A stretch of DNA of 26,042 nucleotides, from positions 1-26,042 of the IMG/VR virus record IMGVR_UViG_3300030943_000155. The stretch is one strand, 5' to 3'. A program made the position numbers and the translations under genes. The DNA is from a virus. Below the pieces are notes generated by a model that was not told where the DNA came from, made no database searches, and saw only the letters and a list, made by a program, of their open reading frames with translations. Below, piece by piece: positions 22,205-26,042 of the stretch (position 1 is the first letter of the stretch; every line of letters starts with the position of its first letter).

Positions 22205-22362
22205 CTGCGTATATCCTTTCTCATGAGGTGACCCGTTTCCATGTCAGGTCCGAACCGGGTGTCAGGTTTGTCGGACCATATCTTTAATTTCTTGCCACAC
22301 TTCTTGTTGGTGCAGGCACCGTTTTTGATGATGGAATTACAAGTCTTGCAGAACTCTATCAT
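22201..22362 (-). CDS. 53-residue zinc-knuckle protein
   Basis: Starts at ATG 22362, which overlaps the previous stop by ATGA and has AAAGGT upstream; an earlier start would lie inside the previous gene. Four Cys at 5, 8, 17 and 22 form a CKTC - x8 - CTNKKC unit. The tail (SDKPDTRFGPDMETG) is polar. The CTNKxC motif recurs in the gene at 23175-23417. A small zinc-binding protein; function unknown. Confidence 0.7.
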   Translation of the reverse strand: MIEFCKTCNSIIKNGACTNKKCGKKLKIWSDKPDTRFGPDMETGHLMRKDIRR

Positions 22363-22580
22363 TCTCTGACCTTTCCCCCGTTGTCCCACGTTACCTCATA
22401 GACTCGTAGGCAGGTCTTGCAGTCACATTGGGCCGTCACAGCCTCAAGCCCGTTTATATCCGTTGTATCAATCCCGCAAAGTGTCTTTGACATCCACTCA
22501 TCTTCGATATGTACTTTACGCTTATGTTTTCTCGGAGAAATTATGATATTTCTAAACCCAATATCATCCGTTACCATCAT
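22359..22580 (-). CDS. Small zinc-binding-type protein
   Basis: 73 residues. Start ATG 22580 (AAGGAGG upstream; overlaps previous stop by ATGA). It carries H24, C35 and C52/C54/C57 in the pattern KVHI...TLCG...CDCKTCLRVYE, a layout seen in many small phage proteins with HxnCG...CxxC. This suggests one metal site. Function unknown. Confidence 0.75.
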   Translation of the reverse strand: MMVTDDIGFRNIIISPRKHKRKVHIEDEWMSKTLCGIDTTDINGLEAVTAQCDCKTCLRVYEVTWDNGGKVRE

Positions 22581-22921
22581 GCCGTCTTACCTCCTTGTTG
22601 CAGATCGATGTTAAACTTCTTGGCAGCCTCCACTAGCATGTCCGTCTTGAAGTCACTCTCTGACTGCATCACCTTCCACACATGCTCGTTGCATAGGTTG
22701 ATGACCTTCTGCAGGCGTTTGGCTCTCCATCCGTAGCACTCAGCCATAACCAGTGAAAAGGCAGCCATCACAATTTCGATAGTCCTCGCTATTGTGTTGT
22801 CCTTTTCCATCTTCCGGCGCATGTCATAGTACGCACGATTCGATGCCACCAGTTCATCCTTGGTCATGATAATCGGCTTCTCTTCCTGTCTGCGCCGTTC
22901 CCGTCTCTCATTCTTCCCCAT
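22577..22921 (-). CDS. Helical phage protein, unknown
   Basis: 114 residues, with AAGGGAGATCAGG before ATG. The N-terminus is basic (KNERRERRRQEE), followed by three helices (LVASNRAYYDMRRKMEK; IARTIEIVMAAFSLVMAECYGW; AKRLQKVINLCNEHVWKVM). No metal motif. Such all-helical early-operon proteins are common in phages of Bacillota without a known role. It lies about 29 bp after the S4-domain gene. Confidence 0.75.
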   Translation of the reverse strand: MGKNERRERRRQEEKPIIMTKDELVASNRAYYDMRRKMEKDNTIARTIEIVMAAFSLVMAECYGWRAKRLQKVINLCNEHVWKVMQSESDFKTDMLVEAAKKFNIDLQQGGKTA

Positions 22922-22949
22922 CCTGATCTCCCTTCGTACTCTCTGTAAT

Positions 22950-23135
22950 TTATGACACGTTTACTATTGCAATATTTGTTTTCCCAATTTTAATTACATC
23001 ATTTCGTTTGACTTCAAAATTAAAATCATCCACTATAGTATCATTAACAAATACCGCATTTTGTGTAATTAACCGTCTACATTCGGCGTATCCTTTTACT
23101 AATCCTAAATCAAACATTGCTTTTTTTATGTTCAT
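22950..23135 (-). CDS. Solitary S4 RNA-binding domain protein
   Basis: 61 residues from ATG 23135 behind AAGGGAGAAAAT; a TTG five codons earlier is less likely. The chain is an S4-type domain and nothing else: MFDLGLVKGYAECRRLITQN, then AVFVNDTIV, then RNDVIKIGKT. It matches the S4 signature (helix with xxRRLIxxxxVxVN, then DxI.IG) found in tyrosyl-tRNA synthetase and ribosomal protein S4. A free S4 unit could bind structured RNA, such as phage transcripts or host rRNA. The call is by motif only. Confidence 0.8.
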   Translation of the reverse strand: MNIKKAMFDLGLVKGYAECRRLITQNAVFVNDTIVDDFNFEVKRNDVIKIGKTNIAIVNVS

Positions 23136-23174
23136 ATTTTCTCCCTTCAATTCTTCGCAATCGAACGCGTTTAT

Positions 23175-23417
23175 TCAGTTGTCTTCATGTATTGATTTTA
23201 TTCCTGCAATAGTAGTTGATTCTGCAATACATGTTTTGTTGGTACATGTAGGAGCCTCTTCAAAGTTGTCACACTCACGACAGGTGGCTTTATCAACAAA
23301 TCTATGTTTACTTCTCTCTGATATAATTGCTTTCGGACAACTTTGTTTAACAAATACTAATACAATTCCTGTGCTTTCAATATGCTTGCATTTATGAGCC
23401 TTAAGATATTTTCTCAC
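23175..23417 (-). CDS. Cys-rich small protein, GTG start
   Basis: 80 residues. The start is GTG at 23417, which overlaps the previous stop by 4 nt (GTGA) and has GGAGG 7 nt upstream. Cys at 10, 27, 46, 49, 58 and 63, with CREC - x8 - CTNKTC at the C-terminal half, the same unit as in the gene at 22201-22362. The N-terminal half is Lys-rich with a small hydrophobic strand (GIVLVFV). It is probably zinc-binding. Function unknown. Confidence 0.65.
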   Translation of the reverse strand: MRKYLKAHKCKHIESTGIVLVFVKQSCPKAIISERSKHRFVDKATCRECDNFEEAPTCTNKTCIAESTTIAGIKSIHEDN

Positions 23418-23821
23418 CTCTCCACCTCCGCATCGTTCCCGAAAATCGCATTCAGATCAAGAGGAACAAAGTCATTTGCTTGTTTTGCTTCCTGCACAGC
23501 TTTGTAGTCGTGTTCTTGTTCTGCTGCTTCCGCGACAGTTTTCCAATCCATCTTTGATCCGCAATGTGGACAATAGTTTTGAATGAAGGAATCTTTTGTG
23601 AGGATTGATTTCATACAGTTACATAGGTATAAATTGGTTATTTTTGATTTTTTCGGAACCACGACCTTCGGCTCTTTACACCTTGACTCACACAACTCCC
23701 TGTTTAGATTACGGATGTATTCCATCATCTGTTTGCTGTCAGATATAAGCCGGTTGATTAAATCCATCGTGTCTTTGTTAACTGATTCAAGTTTGCATAT
23801 AAAATCATCTGTGATGTTCAT
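23414..23821 (-). CDS. Coiled-coil and zinc-ribbon protein
   Basis: 135 residues; AAAGGA before ATG, and ATGA overlap with the previous gene. The N-terminus is a coiled coil (VNKDTMDLINRLISDSKQMME). A zinc ribbon follows: C67, C69 ... C84, C87 (LYLCNCM ... YCPHCGSKMDW). The C-terminus is acidic and Ala-rich. The pattern resembles phage proteins that dimerise and bind nucleic acid; not more specific. Confidence 0.75.
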   Translation of the reverse strand: MNITDDFICKLESVNKDTMDLINRLISDSKQMMEYIRNLNRELCESRCKEPKVVVPKKSKITNLYLCNCMKSILTKDSFIQNYCPHCGSKMDWKTVAEAAEQEHDYKAVQEAKQANDFVPLDLNAIFGNDAEVER

Positions 23822-24030
23822 ACCTCACGTCCTTTCACTGCATCCATTAGCTTAATTCCTGGCTTTCTTGACATCCTCGACAGTGTTTCCCTGTAATGTT
23901 TTCTTGCCTCTTTTGTCATTCTCTGGGTACATTCGCTTTCATCTGGTTCTTCCATGTCTTTAAACATGTTTTCAGCTTCTTCCTCGGTAGTTGAAAATCT
24001 GATGTTTCCGTTTTCATCTGTATCAATCAT
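23818..24030 (-). CDS. Acidic small protein, unknown
   Basis: 70 residues, very acidic (DTDENGN; TTEEEAENMFKDMEEPDESE), ending with a basic helix (RKHYRETLSRMSRKPGIKLMDAVKGREV). Its leader is AAAGGACGTGAGGTGA, part of the 18-bp repeat. It ends 4 nt into the following gene (ATGA). Role unknown; the charge split (acidic N-terminus, basic C-terminus) is notable. Confidence 0.7.
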   Translation of the reverse strand: MIDTDENGNIRFSTTEEEAENMFKDMEEPDESECTQRMTKEARKHYRETLSRMSRKPGIKLMDAVKGREV

Positions 24031-24050
24031 TCACCTCACGTCCTTTCACT
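23822..24050 (-). repeat. 18-bp repeated translation-start element
   Basis: ACCTCACGTCCTTTCACT occurs at 23822-23839 and 24033-24050. On the minus strand it reads AGTGAAAGGACGTGAGGT and supplies the AAAGGA of two successive genes (ATG at 23821 and 24030). The copies lie just before each start, so the element is a duplicated RBS module. Confidence 0.8.
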
Positions 24051-24238
24051 TATTCGAATTTTTCGCCACAGCAGAAACAATATTTTTGACCTGCATCAAG
24101 CAAAAATGTTCGACAATTCGAGCAATACGGTAAATCAGTTTTAATAGGCTTATCAATTTGCATATTATGTCCACATAGTTCGCAAGTTGCATATTTATAA
24201 TTACCAAACAACCTGTTTTTCATTTTTATCGCTGCCAT
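24050..24238 (-). CDS. Zinc-ribbon protein with two CxxC pairs and CxCC
   Basis: 62 residues. GAGAGGTGG precedes ATG 24238. Cys at 19/22 (CELC), 39/42 (CSNC) and 54/56/57 (CFCC) allow one or two zinc sites, with the last pair ending a zinc-ribbon-like GEKFE. A basic N-terminus (MAAIKMKNRLFG) suggests nucleic-acid contact. Function unknown. Confidence 0.75.
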   Translation of the reverse strand: MAAIKMKNRLFGNYKYATCELCGHNMQIDKPIKTDLPYCSNCRTFLLDAGQKYCFCCGEKFE

Positions 24239-24272
24239 AGTTTATCCACCTCTCTTGCGTACTCCACCCGGT

Positions 24273-24428
24273 TTATGAAATTCGTTCTCCTAGTTTATCA
24301 ATCCATCCGCATACATTAGCATCATAAAATATTTCGCAATCGATATCTTCATCTTTCGCTAACGCTATAGAGCAATTACCGTTCATTAATCGATATGAAC
24401 ACTTTTCATTTCCACATTGATTTCTCAT
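24273..24428 (-). CDS. 51-residue Cys-rich mini-protein
   Basis: ATG 24428 follows GGAGGAAAAATC, one of the best ribosome sites in this region, and overlaps the end of the membrane-peptide gene by 23 nt in another frame. It has five Cys (5, 10, 19, 31, 40), in an acidic chain (AKDEDIDCEIFYD). The spacing C-x4-C-x8-C-x11-C-x8-C could hold zinc or an iron-type cluster, or be a disulfide-free structural motif. It continues the Cys-rich series. Function unknown. Confidence 0.7.
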   Translation of the reverse strand: MRNQCGNEKCSYRLMNGNCSIALAKDEDIDCEIFYDANVCGWIDKLGERIS

Positions 24429-24597
24429 GATTTTTCCTCCTATACCAAACATTAATCCAAATAATGAATAGCACTAGACAAATTAGGTACATTGAGGCGA
24501 AGAAAACGTCTGAATTGTGGAATCCCTTAATCAGTTTTTGGTTGTAATAGATTGCGACTACCGGGATATCTAACCACTTCATAAATCTGTCGATCAT
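24406..24597 (-). CDS. Single-pass membrane peptide
   Basis: 63 residues; the ATG shares its A with the previous stop (TGATG), with GGAGG upstream. Residues 32-51 (FFASMYLICLVLFIIWINVW) form a membrane helix, after a soluble N-terminus (MIDRFMKWLDIPVVAIYYNQK). Basic residues follow (RRKNHEK), which predicts a cytoplasmic C-terminus. Its role may be membrane-directed regulation or superinfection control. No family recognised. Confidence 0.72.
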   Translation of the reverse strand: MIDRFMKWLDIPVVAIYYNQKLIKGFHNSDVFFASMYLICLVLFIIWINVWYRRKNHEKSMWK

Positions 24598-25067
24598 CAG
24601 TACACCTCCACAATTCTCATCATTGGAAATTGATGCTCAAACAGTCGTTTTTTTAACCTGTAAATATCTGTCAAAAACCCTTTACAGTCAATCACATCAG
24701 AGGTTCCATCCAGTTTAAAAACAACGAAGTCCGCCTTATAAATAATCACAGTACCATCACCATCCTGAAGAATGAACTCAGGTTGCCGACAAAATCCCTT
24801 GATGTCTTTTGCGGCAAGTCTTAATTTTAGATCTGAGTAGTAGTTTGCCTCTTGAAGAGAGTGAAACTTGACACCGTCGATGATAGTCATCTTCGATTTG
24901 TACTTTGATGGCACTTTGCTTGACTCTGTGACTGATTTTGATGCCTTAGACGTGTCTGTATTCGTTTTCGATTTATTTGAGCCCACAATCGATTCTAGAC
25001 CCATAAATTTTCGATATTCAATTAATGTCATCCGGTCTGTGTTAACTGGTTTATCCATTGATCCCAT
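24597..25067 (-). CDS. DUF1064-type nuclease
   Basis: 156 residues. After a short Ser/Lys/Thr-rich linker (about 28-55), it has the pattern KYKSKMTIIDGVKFHSLQEANYY, then RQPEFILQ, IYKADFVVF and DVIDCKG, then LTDIYRLKKRLFEHQFP. That is the DUF1064 phage family, PD-(D/E)xK-like and related to Holliday-junction resolvases such as T7 gp3. Candidate catalytic residues are E73, D113 and D127-x-K129. It probably resolves branched DNA during replication or packaging. The start may be ATG 25067 (AGGGGGAACT) or 25058. Confidence 0.82.
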   Translation of the reverse strand: MGSMDKPVNTDRMTLIEYRKFMGLESIVGSNKSKTNTDTSKASKSVTESSKVPSKYKSKMTIIDGVKFHSLQEANYYSDLKLRLAAKDIKGFCRQPEFILQDGDGTVIIYKADFVVFKLDGTSDVIDCKGFLTDIYRLKKRLFEHQFPMMRIVEVY

Positions 25068-25278
25068 AGTTCCCCCTAACCATCTTTACGATATCGTCGA
25101 TCTCGTTTTTCAGCGCGTCCCACGCAAAAACATTGAAATTTAACGCTCCGTTTCGAGTTGTTACAAACTGAACTTCACCGTTCTTAATCGCGTAAAATGC
25201 GTCTAAATCAGGTATCATGGACTGGATCACCGTGTATTTCGCTTTTTCGAGTTTGTCCGCTGTTCTTGTCAAATCCAT
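25051..25278 (-). CDS. Small alpha/beta protein, unknown
   Basis: 75 residues, AAGGAG before ATG. The chain runs helix (TADKLEKAKYTVIQSM), acidic turn, strands (GEVQFVTTRNGALNFNVF), and a C-terminal helix (LKNEIDDIVKMV). It overlaps the nuclease gene by 17 nt. No family recognised. It may be a partner of the nuclease. Confidence 0.7.
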   Translation of the reverse strand: MDLTRTADKLEKAKYTVIQSMIPDLDAFYAIKNGEVQFVTTRNGALNFNVFAWDALKNEIDDIVKMVRGNYGING

Positions 25279-25279
25279 T

Positions 25280-25801
25280 TCAAAAACTCCTTATGCAACT
25301 TTTTCCAAGTCCTCTTCTCGCCCATTCGATTGTCTTTGGTGTTGTCATTTCTGAAATTTTATACTCTCGTAGTTCTTCCGCGTCATTTTTAAAAACTATC
25401 TGACCTAGAATGTTAACCCTTCGTTCTAAAATCATATCCTTCGTAAGTCTTGCTATACGCCCACTAATACCTTCACCGCGATCACAAATACATCTCATAC
25501 AGGATATCGTTCCTCTTCTTACTTCTACTTGTGCAAACCCCGAACCGCCACAAGAATCACACCCATTTGAAACGACATCCTGAGATCCACCTGCAACTGT
25601 GTTTTTGCTTAAATAATTTAATAAATCAGCTATTTTAGGTTTCGTTGTCATTTCTGTGGCGGCCCTATTCACTGCGTTTCTAAACTCAATTTCATTAAAT
25701 TTTTGGAACTGTTCAAACCAATAATCATAAACACTTGGTGGGAATCCACCGAAAGCAGCATTTAAGTTAAACATTTGTTGTCTGAATTCTTCATTTGTCA
25801 T
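25280..25801 (-). CDS. Helicase-loader-like protein with zinc module
   Basis: 173 residues from ATG 25801 (GGAGG 4 nt upstream); a longer frame to 25864 starts in the previous gene. Residues 1-65 resemble the N-terminal domain of G39P/DnaI-type loaders: EEFRQQMFNLNAAFGG, PPSVYDYWFEQF, EFRNAVNRAATEM, KPKIADLLNYL. Residues 81-106 hold a DnaJ-like CDSCGGSGF ... CMRCIC zinc unit. A basic C-terminus follows. It overlaps the C-terminus of a probable replication initiator by 11 nt, which supports a replication role. Assignment is by pattern. Confidence 0.72.
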   Translation of the reverse strand: MTNEEFRQQMFNLNAAFGGFPPSVYDYWFEQFQKFNEIEFRNAVNRAATEMTTKPKIADLLNYLSKNTVAGGSQDVVSNGCDSCGGSGFAQVEVRRGTISCMRCICDRGEGISGRIARLTKDMILERRVNILGQIVFKNDAEELREYKISEMTTPKTIEWARRGLGKSCIRSF

Positions 25802-26042
25802 ACTTCCTCCAAAATCCTTCGGGATCTTTATTGAGTTCATCCTTTTTAAATGGTTTCGATACAATTGGTTTTACCTCTTCAGCCGCCAGTGAATTTTCTT
25901 TTGGGATCCACTCGGAAGCTTCTTTTTGTTCTTTTGCTTGCCACGAATTACTTTCTTTTAATGCGAATAAACCCTTCCAGCTACACATAATTGACTTGTT
26001 TATAATTTTTATTTTAATATCGTTGTCATCTGTTAACCTATT
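25791..26042 (-). CDS. Replication initiator C-terminus (5' end beyond window)
   Basis: 83 residues are visible and the frame is open to the window edge. An internal ATG at 25988 has no ribosome site, so it is probably not the start and the gene continues upstream. INKSIMCSWKGLFALKE is the kind of segment (INKSI..GWxGLFxxK) found at the end of DnaD/replisome-organiser-type phage proteins. The terminus (DPEGFWRKYDK) is also typical. It precedes the helicase-loader-like gene. Function by inference. Confidence 0.65.
   Translation of the reverse strand, partial: NRLTDDNDIKIKIINKSIMCSWKGLFALKESNSWQAKEQKEASEWIPKENSLAAEEVKPIVSKPFKKDELNKDPEGFWRKYDK

Noticed and set aside
1-26042. tRNA genes, CRISPR arrays, insertion sequences, integrase/attachment sites
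   Set aside because: I read both strands for clover-leaf hairpins, regular repeats, transposase or recombinase motifs and saw none convincing. A tRNA scan and a repeat finder would be needed to exclude short ones.

Overview
The window looks like about 26 kb of a tailed double-stranded DNA bacteriophage with a short, podovirus-type tail, probably infecting a member of the Bacillota (Firmicutes). The evidence is the order terminase small, terminase large, portal, scaffold, major capsid, tail adaptor, beta-propeller-type tail protein, fibre and large internal protein. There is no tape-measure, tail-tube or sheath gene. Almost every gene carries a strong AGGAGG-type ribosome binding site, and genes often overlap by ATGA. 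The host assignment is inference. No integrase, lysin, holin, tRNA, rRNA, CRISPR array or insertion sequence was recognised.

Left part (1 to 19.7 kb, all minus strand, so read right to left): the packaging and virion module. It starts with terS and terL, then a one-pass membrane peptide, a small coiled-coil protein and the portal. Next comes a capsid cassette of scaffold, major capsid protein and a putative decoration protein, with an intrinsic terminator on each side. After that come a 62-residue protein and a pectate-lyase-like tailspike, a small protein, a head-tail adaptor, a P22 gp10-like tail protein, and a modular fibre with discoidin-like, LamG-like and poly-glycine parts. The last genes are a thioredoxin-fold protein without its CxxC motif, a Gln/Ala-rich probable internal protein, and a very large protein that runs off the left edge just after an HExxH zinc-protease motif.

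Middle (19.7 to 21.0 kb, plus strand): a self-contained cassette of four small genes of unknown function. It has its own near-consensus sigma70-type promoter (TTGACC, 17 bp, TATAAT), overlapping dyad symmetries that look like operators, and a strong bidirectional terminator. It is inverted relative to everything around it and has the layout of a phage accessory ('moron'-like) cassette.

Right part (21.0 to 26.0 kb, minus strand): a dense early/middle-type operon of about 17 small genes. It runs from replication functions at the right edge (the C-terminal end of a probable DnaD-type replication initiator, then a helicase-loader-like protein with a zinc module) through a DUF1064-type nuclease. 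It continues through a series of very small Cys-rich (zinc-ribbon-like) proteins, a solitary S4 RNA-binding domain, a DUF3310 protein with three N-terminal Cys4 modules, and a tandem helix-turn-helix protein that may be a regulator. The gene order suggests transcription from replication genes toward regulators, with the structural operon expressed separately.

The features most likely to be undescribed are the inverted plus-strand cassette, the crowd of Cys-rich mini-proteins, and the protease-bearing large virion protein. All family assignments are from reading motifs by eye; no database search was possible.
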